A stretch of DNA of 9,208 bases, taken from NCBI GenBank assembly GCA_003694905.1, contig RFJM01000330.1, positions 1 to 9,208 of the forward strand. The letters run 5' to 3'. This document shows positions 1 through 5,878 of the stretch, piece after piece (position 1 is the first letter of the stretch; each line of letters opens with the position of its first letter). The stretch is from Caldilineae bacterium (lineage in GTDB: Bacteria; Chloroflexota; Anaerolineae; J102). The translations under genes and the position numbers were made by a program. Below the pieces are notes generated by a model. That model was not told where the DNA came from and did no database searches. It saw only the letters and a program-made list of their open reading frames with translations.

Positions 1-255
1 CGGCCAGCCCCGCTGTTTCCCGGTGTACTGGAACCCGGCCCGGCCATCCCGATAGTCCAATGCGTAGTCGCCCTCAAAGCCGATTGGCAACACGCCGGGG
101 CCGTGATGGACATGGGTGTAGTCGGCCACATCGATGGGCAGACCAGGCAGGGCGGTCTCCCTAATCCAGCGGTGGAAGAGCAGGATGAACTCCTCCGGCT
201 CCCAGAAGATGGGAGGGCGGAAGAAGAGCTTGGCACTGATGCGGTGAGGTAGCAT
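1..255 (-). CDS. Conserved small protein of unknown function, last gene of the cys operon (3' end beyond the window)
   Basis: Open reading frame of 85 codons running off the left edge, so the C-terminus is missing. The start ATG (255-253) lies 3 nt after the sulfite reductase stop and has a good ribosome binding site (AGGAG, about 8 nt upstream), so it is almost certainly the fifth gene of the same transcript. The protein begins MLPHRISAKLFF and carries a segment reading IDVADYTHVHHGPGVLPIG, then EGDYALD. No signal peptide, membrane segment or cysteine motif is seen in the visible part. The pattern (short strand, HRW segment, IDVADY-HGPG, G-x-EGDYALD) resembles a family of uncharacterised proteins of sulfur bacteria and cyanobacteria that I remember but cannot name. 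Its position next to sulfite reductase suggests a role in sulfite or siroheme metabolism, but no catalytic residues can be assigned. Confidence 0.8.
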   Translation of the reverse strand, partial: MLPHRISAKLFFRPPIFWEPEEFILLFHRWIRETALPGLPIDVADYTHVHHGPGVLPIGFEGDYALDYRDGRAGFQYTGKQRGWP

Positions 256-258
256 GGT

Positions 259-2529
259 TCACTCCTGGGAGGATTGAGATCGGGGGCTCTGAGGCGCCAA
301 CCGAGCTTCACATGCGTACGCGGCTTCGATGAAGAGATTGGCCTGGTCTACGATCTGGCGGGCATGGTCTTCGCCAGGAGTCGCCGGCGGATGGGCATGT
401 CGCGCCAGCAGGTAGTCGGCAAACTTGCCCCTGGCAAAGGGGTCGAAGAAGAGACGTGTCTCATAGAAACGGGTCTTGAATTCGCAGACGATGGTATCGG
501 GATCGTCGCCGACATCGGGGTTCTGCGTGCGTACCAACGCTTTGGCGGCCAGCAGCATGGCCCGATAGGCGCGCTCGTCGGCCTGCCGGTAGTCGTGCTC
601 GTCCAGGGCCAGCACGGCCGCGAAGGCTTCTCCCTCGGCCCTGGCGATCTCCATGGAGAACAGGGACACGACTTCGCCGGCACACTCGCCCACGCCGATA
701 TCACCCAGGGTGAATTCGCGCGGATCGCGCCAGTCGGAATAAAGGCTGGGGTCCTGCTCGTAAGGTGGGATTTCCATGTAGGGTTCGAGCATGCGTCTGA
801 TCTCACTTCGTCCGCGGCGCGCGACCCACTGCTGGAAGGTTTCGCCCTCCGTGCGCTCGGCAGCGTAACGTCGAGCCAAGGTGAACAGGACGTCGGGCAC
901 ACGTTTGGAAGGGATCGCGCCCATAGCGATGCCAAAACCACCGGCGTTGTCTTGCCACTTGCCTCCGAGGACAACCTGGAAATGGGGCACGGTGCGTTGG
1001 CCTCGGCGGCGACTGTTGCCAAAGAAACCGATATCGGCCACGTGATGATGTCCGCACGAATTGAAGCAGCCGCTGACTTTGATGCGAAGATTCCTGACGG
1101 CATCGGGTAGCTGGGCGTCCTCCGAGGCAAGACGCGCACGTAGCTCGCGGGCCAGTCCACGCGAGGCAGCGATCCCCAGCTTGCAGGTATCCGTGCCGGG
1201 GCAGGAGGTGATATCGGCGATGGTACCCGCGGCCGGTTCGGCCAGGCCTATGGCATCCAACTCGGCGAACAGCTCGGCCAGATAGGAGCGAGCCACCCAA
1301 CGCAGGACGATGTTCTGCTCGACGGTTGTGCGCAACCGGCCGTGGGCATAGCGGCGGGCCAGTGCAGCCAGCCTGCGGGCCTGTTGCGACGAGATGTCGC
1401 CGAGAGGCAGAGGCACCGTGACCAGGTGATAGCCTTGCTGGCGTTGCGCTTCGACGTTGCGGGCCAGCCAGGCATGATAGGCCGGTGAGGGACTCTGAGG
1501 AAGGGCGGGCTCCGAAGCGAGGTCCGGCGCGGTTTCGCTGTCCAGATCGGACAGATACGCGGTCCAGCGCTCGTCAAAGGGCAGGCTCTCACGCTCGGCA
1601 AGAACCAGCCGCCGGAATTCCTCGATGCCCAGATCGGCGACCAGGAACTTGAGTCGCGCCCTGTTGCGGTTGCGTTTCTCGCCGAGCCGCGCAAACACGC
1701 GCGCGATGCTCTGGGCCAGAGGCAGGATCTCCTCTTCGGGCACGAATTCGCTCAGCAGCCTGGCCTGGTGTGGGATAGTGCCGAGCCCACCACCGACGTA
1801 GACGGCGAAACCGCGCTTCTTAATGCCGTTGACTTCCTGCACGCGGGCCAGATAGCCGATGTCATGCATGCGGACCAGACCACAGCCCTCATGTTCACAG
1901 CCGGAGAAAGCAATCTTCATCTTACGGCCGAAATCCTGCGTGTCGTCATGTCCGAGCAGGAAGAAGGCCAGAGCCCTGGCATAGGGTGTCACGTCAAAGG
2001 CTTCTGTAGGGCAGACACCCGCGCGATAGCAGGCGGTGACGTTGCGGACCACGTTGCCACAGGCTTCCTGGGTGGTGATGCCCACAGCCGCCAGCCTGCG
2101 CATGAGGTCGGGCGTGTCTTCGATGTGGACGAAGTGCAGTTGGAAATCCTGCCGGGTGGTTACATGCATGACGCCGGTCGAATACTCGTCGGCCAGGTCG
2201 GCGATCACTTCCAGTTGTTCGGGTGTGATGCCGCCAAAGGGCACTTTGATGCGCTGCATACCGGGGGCATGCCAGAGGGTGTTCGGGCCCTTGGTGATGT
2301 CTGCCTCCGGATAGGCCAGCCGTCGGGTCTGCCGGCCGTCGTAGCGCTGGCCGTTGTCATAGCGCTGGCCGTACACACCGCGGCGCAATCGGCTTTCCGC
2401 AAAGACCTTCTCCTCGATCTTGTTCTGTCGCCGCAGTGCCATCTGGGCTTCAAAACGATCGATTTCCTGGGCCCAGTCGGATGGAATCTTGTCTTGCAGG
2501 ACTTTGGACCATGTCACTGTCGAAGTCAT
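259..2529 (-). CDS. Siroheme/[4Fe-4S] assimilatory sulfite (or nitrite) reductase haemoprotein with long C-terminal extension
   Basis: 756-residue member of the sulfite/nitrite reductase haemoprotein family, which reduces sulfite to sulfide with six electrons at a siroheme coupled to a [4Fe-4S] cluster. Cluster ligands are clear: C443-x5-C449 (SCPGTDTC) and C488-x3-C492 (GCFNSC). The basic residues expected to bind the anion are also present: R126 (TTRQDF), R162 (NVVRNV), K203 and K205 (KMKIAFSG). The usual twofold repeat is visible, with ferredoxin-like half-domains at about 85-150 and 355-430. The stand-alone family is about 550-600 residues; here about 150 residues follow residue 600. This helical, acidic segment (about 625-740) resembles a HEPN-like tail reported in some members, by recall only. 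The start ATG has GGAG 8 nt upstream and lies 4 nt after the cobA stop. No flavoprotein (cysJ) or ferredoxin gene is nearby, so the electron donor is unknown. Sulfite is preferred over nitrite because cysH is in the operon. Confidence 0.93.
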   Translation of the reverse strand: MTSTVTWSKVLQDKIPSDWAQEIDRFEAQMALRRQNKIEEKVFAESRLRRGVYGQRYDNGQRYDGRQTRRLAYPEADITKGPNTLWHAPGMQRIKVPFGGITPEQLEVIADLADEYSTGVMHVTTRQDFQLHFVHIEDTPDLMRRLAAVGITTQEACGNVVRNVTACYRAGVCPTEAFDVTPYARALAFFLLGHDDTQDFGRKMKIAFSGCEHEGCGLVRMHDIGYLARVQEVNGIKKRGFAVYVGGGLGTIPHQARLLSEFVPEEEILPLAQSIARVFARLGEKRNRNRARLKFLVADLGIEEFRRLVLAERESLPFDERWTAYLSDLDSETAPDLASEPALPQSPSPAYHAWLARNVEAQRQQGYHLVTVPLPLGDISSQQARRLAALARRYAHGRLRTTVEQNIVLRWVARSYLAELFAELDAIGLAEPAAGTIADITSCPGTDTCKLGIAASRGLARELRARLASEDAQLPDAVRNLRIKVSGCFNSCGHHHVADIGFFGNSRRRGQRTVPHFQVVLGGKWQDNAGGFGIAMGAIPSKRVPDVLFTLARRYAAERTEGETFQQWVARRGRSEIRRMLEPYMEIPPYEQDPSLYSDWRDPREFTLGDIGVGECAGEVVSLFSMEIARAEGEAFAAVLALDEHDYRQADERAYRAMLLAAKALVRTQNPDVGDDPDTIVCEFKTRFYETRLFFDPFARGKFADYLLARHAHPPATPGEDHARQIVDQANLFIEAAYACEARLAPQSPRSQSSQE

Positions 2530-2533
2530 GGGA

Positions 2534-3373
2534 TCAATCTCCGTCAGGGGATGAGATGAAGGAGGGAGTAGACGGGGGGATGGCGGGGTGCAAGACGCTG
2601 TGCAAGGCTACCACCTTGCCGATGACAACGGTAGCCGGAGGACGTATATCCGCATCAGCAGCCCGGCGGGCAATCTCGGCCAGGCGACCACAGACGATGC
2701 GTTCGGCCGGGGTGGTACCGTTTTCGATGATGGCAACGGGGGTGTCGGGCGCCCTACCGGCCTCCTGCAGCCGCCGGGCGAAGGCGGCCAGATGAGCGAC
2801 GCCCATCAGCACCACCACGGTATCGATGGCCGCCAGAGCCGTGAAGTCGAGGTGTGCCAGAGGGTCCTCGGCTTGGGCCCCATTTTCCGGCACCGGGTAG
2901 GAGCGAGGACGCGTCCGGCCGGTGACCACGGCAAGGGAGCGGGAGAGATGTTGATGGGTAAGGGGGATGCCGGCCAGAGCGGGCACCGCGGTTGCAGAAG
3001 TCACGCCCGGCACCAGCACGAAGGGGATGCGTGCGGCGGCCAGGGCCAGCGCCTCCTCGCCGCCACGACCGAAGATATAGGGATCTCCGCCTTTCAGTCT
3101 CAAGACCTTTCGGCCCGCGCGCGCCTGGCGAATCAGAAGCTGGATGATCTCTTCCTGTGCGGGCGCGTGGCCACCGGGCGATTTACCGACATCGATGATC
3201 TCGCAGCCGGCACGTGTCTCGGCCAGCAGAAGGGGAGAGACCAGACGGTCGTGCAAGACGACCTCGGCCTGCTGCAAGAGCCGAAGTCCCCGCACGGTGA
3301 TCAGACCCGGGTCGCCTGGTCCTGCACCGACGAGATAGACCACGCCCGGTTGCATCACATCGACGGCATTCAT
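2534..3373 (-). CDS. cobA: Uroporphyrinogen-III C-methyltransferase (SUMT)
   Basis: 279-residue SAM-dependent enzyme that methylates uroporphyrinogen III at C2 and C7 to give precorrin-2, the branch point to siroheme and cobalamin. Family motifs are all present in order: VGAGPGDPGLIT at 15-26 (SAM loop), GGH at 67-69, RLKGGDPYIFGRGGEE at 92-107, VPGVTSA at 121-127, AGIPLTH at 134-140 and TGR at 151-153. Length is normal for single-domain SUMT. The reading frame stays open upstream to 3742, but that stretch is antisense overlap with the next gene. The ATG at 3373 has GGGAGG about 7 nt upstream and forms an ATGA overlap with the stop of the dehydrogenase gene, so translational coupling is likely. 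Encoded separately from the dehydrogenase, it splits what is one CysG protein in enterobacteria. In this operon the product most likely goes to siroheme for the sulfite reductase, although the riboswitch-controlled cob genes nearby could share the precursor. Confidence 0.95.
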   Translation of the reverse strand: MNAVDVMQPGVVYLVGAGPGDPGLITVRGLRLLQQAEVVLHDRLVSPLLLAETRAGCEIIDVGKSPGGHAPAQEEIIQLLIRQARAGRKVLRLKGGDPYIFGRGGEEALALAAARIPFVLVPGVTSATAVPALAGIPLTHQHLSRSLAVVTGRTRPRSYPVPENGAQAEDPLAHLDFTALAAIDTVVVLMGVAHLAAFARRLQEAGRAPDTPVAIIENGTTPAERIVCGRLAEIARRAADADIRPPATVVIGKVVALHSVLHPAIPPSTPSFISSPDGD

Positions 3374-4071
3374 GGTGCAGCCTCCCGGACAGGTGAAGGG
3401 ATGGTCGGTAGCCGGCCCGGCTCCTGAGCGGCGAACCGGGCAAGCGTGCGTTCGATGTGCTCCCAGAGTTGCTCGTCGCTTGCCCCGCGGCGAATCAGCG
3501 GGATGAGGTTGGATTCGGCCAGGGCCTGCCAGGCGCGGCGCCTTTGTGCCGGATCGGGAAAGCGCCGGGACATTGTGGGCCGCAGTTGTCGCGCCAGGTG
3601 GATGAGAACGCCGTATTCTGGGCCAAAGCCGCGGGCGAGCCGTCGCCGCAGATGGGCGGCCAGCGCGGGCATCTGGCCGTCGGTACCAATGCTGATGGTG
3701 AATCCTCCGCGGCGCACAACGCTCGTTGCGTAGAAATCGCAATAGGCGGGATCGTCGACCACGTTGATGAGCACTCGCTCCCGCTTTGCTTCGGCCGCGA
3801 CTGCGTGGTTGATTGCGCTATCATCGGTAGCCGCGATGCAGAGAAAGGCGCCACGAAGATCACCTGGGCGATATTCGCGCGCGATCCACTCTACGCGGCC
3901 TGCTGCCGCCATCCGCCTGAGGACAGGCGTAAGTTCAGGACTGATGATCGCCAGGCTGCCGGCACCCCCCTCGAGTAGTGATTGCACTTTCTCTTCGGCG
4001 ACGGCTCCACCCCCGACCACGATCACACGCTGTTGCTCCAGGTTGTTCAAGACGACGGGAAAGGTACTCAT
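3370..4071 (-). CDS. cysG: Precorrin-2 dehydrogenase / sirohydrochlorin ferrochelatase (CysG N-terminal domain type)
   Basis: 233-residue protein matching the N-terminal half of CysG and yeast Met8p, which oxidises precorrin-2 with NAD and then inserts iron to give siroheme. It shows an N-terminal Rossmann fold with the glycine-rich loop VVGGGAVAEEK at 18-28, ATDD at 81-84, and the catalytic-region segment INVVDDPAYCDF at 102-113. D106 aligns with the Asp considered essential in CysG and Met8p. The segment ISIGTDGQMPALA at 126-138 corresponds to the family pattern ISxSTGGxSPALA; one of the usual serines is glycine here and another is methionine. It is followed by the helical dimerisation and chelatase domain (about 139-220). 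The start ATG overlaps the cysH stop as ATGA and no strong ribosome binding site precedes it, so translation is probably coupled to cysH. The methyltransferase half is the next gene, so siroheme synthase is split in this organism. Confidence 0.93.
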   Translation of the reverse strand: MSTFPVVLNNLEQQRVIVVGGGAVAEEKVQSLLEGGAGSLAIISPELTPVLRRMAAAGRVEWIAREYRPGDLRGAFLCIAATDDSAINHAVAAEAKRERVLINVVDDPAYCDFYATSVVRRGGFTISIGTDGQMPALAAHLRRRLARGFGPEYGVLIHLARQLRPTMSRRFPDPAQRRRAWQALAESNLIPLIRRGASDEQLWEHIERTLARFAAQEPGRLPTIPSPVREAAP

Positions 4072-4823
4072 GGTTGTTTATCCACTTGTGGGGATGCAAG
4101 CGGCAACACGGGGGCGGGCCGGCCACGGTGCCAGTGTAGGCCACATTCCGTCTTCGCGAAGCCCGGCCAGCGCCCGGCGCGCTGGCTTTCGCCGGGCCCG
4201 ACCGGACGGGTGCAGGTGTGGCAACCGAAGCTGGGGTAGCCCCTCCGGTGTAGGGGGTTGACGGGAACCCGATGATCTCGTACGTATCGCCGGCAATCCG
4301 CTTCCTGCCAGAAGGCCAGGGGCGCGATCTTGACGACGTTTAGCCGTTTATCCAGCGAGAAGAGGGCTATGTGTCGACGCGTAGGGCTCTGGTCTCGCCG
4401 GATCGCGGTGAGCCAGGCGCTTCTGTCGTGCAGCGCGGTGGCCAGAGGTTCCACTTTGCGCAAGGCGCAGCAGAGGTCGGGATCGCGTTCCCAAAGCCGG
4501 TCGCCCATGAGCCGGGTCTGCTCTTCCAGGCTGAGGGTAGGACGCACCCCGCGGATAGAGATGCCATAGTGGCTTTCCACGCTCCGGCGGAAGGCATAGG
4601 TCTCCGCGAAAAGAAGACCGGTGTCCAGAAAGAAGACATCAATATCGCGGCTGATGCGCATGAGCATGTCCAACAGAACCATGCCGGAAAGGCCGAAGCC
4701 GGTCCCCAAGGCGAGGGTCGGACCGAAGTATGCGACGCACCAGCGCAGCAGGTCCATGGTTTCGGCGCCTGTGAAGGCATAATTCCATAATTGCAGATCT
4801 TGTTCGGAGGGGAGTTCCTTCAT
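4068..4823 (-). CDS. cysH: Adenylylsulfate (APS) reductase, [4Fe-4S] type, assimilatory
   Basis: 251-residue CysH-family reductase that converts adenylyl sulfate to sulfite and AMP. It carries the paired cysteines C118-C119 (LCCALRKVEPL) and C201-x2-C204 (GCHTC) that hold a [4Fe-4S] cluster in APS reductases and are missing in PAPS reductases such as E. coli CysH. The catalytic Cys is C227 in the C-terminal KTECGLH motif. The nucleotide-binding region reads TGFGLSGMVLLDM at 41-53, and FFLDTG at 64-69 is the usual following motif. APS is therefore the likely substrate, with thioredoxin or a similar donor. The frame is open back to 5036, but that part runs through an intrinsic terminator and is not protein-like. 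The ATG at 4823 (MKELPSEQDL) fits family N-termini. No Shine-Dalgarno is visible; the 60 nt upstream are pyrimidine-rich. It is the first gene of the operon. Confidence 0.93.
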   Translation of the reverse strand: MKELPSEQDLQLWNYAFTGAETMDLLRWCVAYFGPTLALGTGFGLSGMVLLDMLMRISRDIDVFFLDTGLLFAETYAFRRSVESHYGISIRGVRPTLSLEEQTRLMGDRLWERDPDLCCALRKVEPLATALHDRSAWLTAIRRDQSPTRRHIALFSLDKRLNVVKIAPLAFWQEADCRRYVRDHRVPVNPLHRRGYPSFGCHTCTRPVGPGESQRAGRWPGFAKTECGLHWHRGRPAPVLPLASPQVDKQP

Positions 4824-4883
4824 GGTCGATAGGTGAAGAGGGTAGGGGGTGAGGGTCAAACGGAAACAAGACAGGGGAGACGC

Positions 4884-4923
4884 AATAAAAAATGCCCGCG
4901 AACGCGATGTGTTCACGGGCATT
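4884..4923 (-). terminator. Intrinsic terminator in the cysH leader
   Basis: Read on the minus strand, a 13-bp stem (4923-4911 with 4903-4891, loop 4910-4904) is followed by a run of six T, then ATT. The only non-Watson-Crick position (4915/4899) is a G-U pair in minus-strand RNA but would be C-A in plus-strand RNA, and only the minus strand has the T run, so the minus strand is the functional one. It ends about 60 nt before the cysH start, so it must be bypassed for cys operon transcription or it ends an upstream short transcript. Confidence 0.85.
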
Positions 4924-4980
4924 CTCAGAAGGAGATACATGGACGTGCCCGAGCACAGCGCGTTCGCCTCGAAGGAGGCG
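4898..4980 (-). promoter_or_regulatory. Candidate antiterminator/attenuator region of the cys operon leader
   Basis: In minus-strand RNA the segment 4967-4959 (GCGAACGCG) is perfectly complementary to 4906-4898 (CGCGTTCGC), which lies in the loop and 3' arm of the terminator at 4884-4923. Pairing of the two would break the terminator. Just upstream, 4980-4965 forms a 6-bp hairpin (CGCCTC-CTTC-GAGGCG) that shares three bases with the antiterminator arm. Mutually exclusive hairpins of this kind are the usual layout of an attenuator. No known riboswitch class is recognised here. The function is inferred from base pairing only. Confidence 0.4.
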
Positions 4981-5010
4981 GGAAAGACCGTGCCCGGACT
5001 CGACCTGGAA

Positions 5011-5109
5011 TCAGACCATGCGCGCACCCGACGCATAGCCGACGAGCAGCGGTCTTCCCCGCCGGCTACACTTACAGGTGCAGAGGAACAGTTTGGAATA
5101 GGCGATCAT
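5011..5109 (-). CDS. Possible Cys-containing leader peptide upstream of cysH
   Basis: A 32-codon frame from ATG at 5109 to TGA at 5011 encodes a peptide beginning MIAYSKLFLCTCKCSRRG, with three Cys codons within five positions (5082-5080, 5076-5074, 5070-5068). The last Cys codon touches the 5' arm of a hairpin whose 6-bp outer stem pairs 5068-5063 with 5041-5036, with a nested 4-bp stem. A terminator with a possible antiterminator follows before cysH. Cys-rich leader ORFs controlling cysH-type operons are known in mycobacteria. Against it: there is no Shine-Dalgarno, no clear promoter, and the same frame continues open upstream to 5247. It is listed as a candidate only. Confidence 0.25.
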   Translation of the reverse strand: MIAYSKLFLCTCKCSRRGRPLLVGYASGARMV

Positions 5110-5151
5110 GGGGATATCGACAGATGGTAGAGTTGTGCGGCCGTAGATCAG

Positions 5152-5221
5152 AAAACAAAAAAGCCAATCGATTGACCTCGACGGCGATCTGAATGGGGCC
5201 GAGGCACTGCACCGATTGGCT
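5152..5221 (-). terminator. Second minus-strand intrinsic terminator, upstream gene not identified
   Basis: On the minus strand, AGCCAATCG (5221-5213) pairs perfectly with CGATTGGCT (5170-5162). Inside, CCTCG (5204-5200) pairs with CGAGG (5180-5176). The stem runs directly into T6-G-T4 (5162-5152). The plus strand has no T run on its side. No convincing coding gene lies upstream on the minus strand (5222-5535), so it ends either a small RNA or the early part of a long cys leader. Confidence 0.7.
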
Positions 5222-5537
5222 CTGAACGTCCGCACGCCAGGCGACACAGGCGAGTGCCTAGGGCCCTCGCCGACAACAACACGAAGCGAAATAGGATACA
5301 GTCGCCATGAGAGACATGCGCGGTGACACGATAGTCTACTGGGCTATTATGTTTCTCTCCCGCAACCATGTATGTTAGTAGCGTTACATTTGAGAAGATC
5401 TGGCCGTGTCCTGGCCACGCGCCTTTAGAGGCAAGCCGGACACTGGCGGGTCGCTGAGGCTCGCATGGTGCGAGCAGGTAAGGGTGGGCGAGGGCACCGC
5501 GCTTGGAAGTAGAGAGCCTCCGGCAGTGTACCATTTT
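5222..5537. other. Intergenic stretch without a recognised gene; several inverted repeats
   Basis: Frames are open on both strands here (for example minus 5148-5534), but their translations lack family motifs, ribosome binding sites and a protein-like composition. Structure is visible between 5401 and 5520. GTGTCC (5406-5411) pairs with GGACAC (5438-5443) around a nested GCCT/AGGC hairpin (5421-5432). A perfect 7-bp hairpin with a 3-nt loop spans 5459-5475. GAGGCTC (5456-5462) can also pair with GAGCCTC (5514-5520). No known RNA family is recognised. The region must contain minus-strand promoter signals for the cys leader, but none is convincing. Confidence 0.5.
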
Positions 5538-5566
5538 TTGACAGGGAGCAGGTCAAATGCTACAGT
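5538..5566 (+). promoter_or_regulatory. Sigma-70-type promoter for the riboswitch-cobUTS transcript
   Basis: A perfect -35 box TTGACA (5538-5543), a 17-nt spacer and a -10 box TACAGT (5561-5566, four of six consensus bases). Transcription would start near 5573, about 60 nt before the cobalamin riboswitch core, giving a 5' leader of about 415 nt ahead of cobU. Confidence 0.75.
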
Positions 5567-5635
5567 TGGCCCGGTTTGCCCTCGTGCACCCTCATCGGGC
5601 ACGCGGGCAGACATCACAAATCCATCGACACGGCG

Positions 5636-5759
5636 GTAGAGGCGCCCTATGCCCCGGATGGCAGGGCTGAAAGGCGAAGCCGGTGAGAGTCCGGCGCTGT
5701 CCCGCAACGGTATTCAGGAGGCGTGCAGACATCCTGAGAGCCCGGTCGCCCACCTCTAC
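5636..5759 (+). ncRNA. Cobalamin riboswitch
   Basis: The conserved core is plain: GCCGGTGAGAGTCCGGC (5679-5695), then GCTGTCCCGCAACGGTA, the hallmark junction of cobalamin aptamers. It is followed by the stem TCAGGA/TCCTGA and a B12-box-like end, GAGCCCGGTCGCC. The element is closed by a 7-bp outer stem, GTAGAGG (5636-5642) with CCTCTAC (5753-5759). Adenosylcobalamin or a related corrinoid is the expected ligand; binding should lower expression of the cobU-cobT-cobS genes downstream. An intrinsic terminator 90 nt later is the likely off-switch. Confidence 0.92.
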
Positions 5760-5793
5760 TGATTCGCAGCCTTCTCGCGGAAGAGGGTAGAGT

Positions 5794-5834
5794 GCGATGC
5801 GGCACTCGCATCGCCCTTTGTCAGGATGACAAAG
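5794..5834 (+). repeat. Two tandem perfect hairpins in the riboswitch leader
   Basis: GCGATGCG (5794-5801) and CGCATCGC (5807-5814) form an 8-bp stem with a 5-nt loop. One base later, CTTTGTC (5816-5822) and GACAAAG (5828-5834) form a 7-bp stem, also with a 5-nt loop. They lie between the riboswitch aptamer and its terminator and may be part of the expression platform or a dispersed palindromic repeat. Confidence 0.6.
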
Positions 5835-5847
5835 CGCTCGACTCTTC

Positions 5848-5878
5848 CCGGCCCATGTGAAGCGGCCGGTTTTTCTTT
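5848..5878 (+). terminator. Intrinsic terminator, likely expression platform of the cobalamin riboswitch
   Basis: CCGGCC (5848-5853) and GGCCGG (5864-5869) form a 6-bp all-GC stem with a 10-nt loop, followed at once by TTTTTCTTT. It lies 110 nt before the cobU start and no gene ends upstream on the plus strand, so it is best explained as riboswitch-controlled premature termination. Confidence 0.75.

Noticed and set aside
274..1110. Long plus-strand open frame (278 codons)
   Set aside because: It is antisense to the sulfite reductase gene, whose cluster ligands and motifs are intact; the plus-strand translation shows no family motif.
3374..3742. N-terminal extension of cobA (start at 3742)
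   Set aside because: The extra 123 residues are basic, overlap the precorrin-2 dehydrogenase gene and lack SUMT similarity; ATG 3373 has a good ribosome binding site and an ATGA junction.
4824..5036. N-terminal extension of cysH (start at 5036)
   Set aside because: It would translate an intrinsic terminator and a C-rich leader; CysH similarity begins at the ATG at 4823.
4849..5130. Plus-strand frames opposite the cys leader
   Set aside because: They traverse the minus-strand terminator and hairpins and their translation shows no recognisable protein feature.
5340..5400. Possible minus-strand promoter with a CATAAT -10 box for the cys leader
   Set aside because: No hexamer resembling TTGACA lies 16-18 nt upstream, so it cannot be supported.
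5148..5534. 128-codon minus-strand frame in the intergenic region
   Set aside because: Its end runs through the terminator stem and T run at 5152-5221; there is no motif, no ribosome binding site, and the composition is that of a random GC-rich frame.
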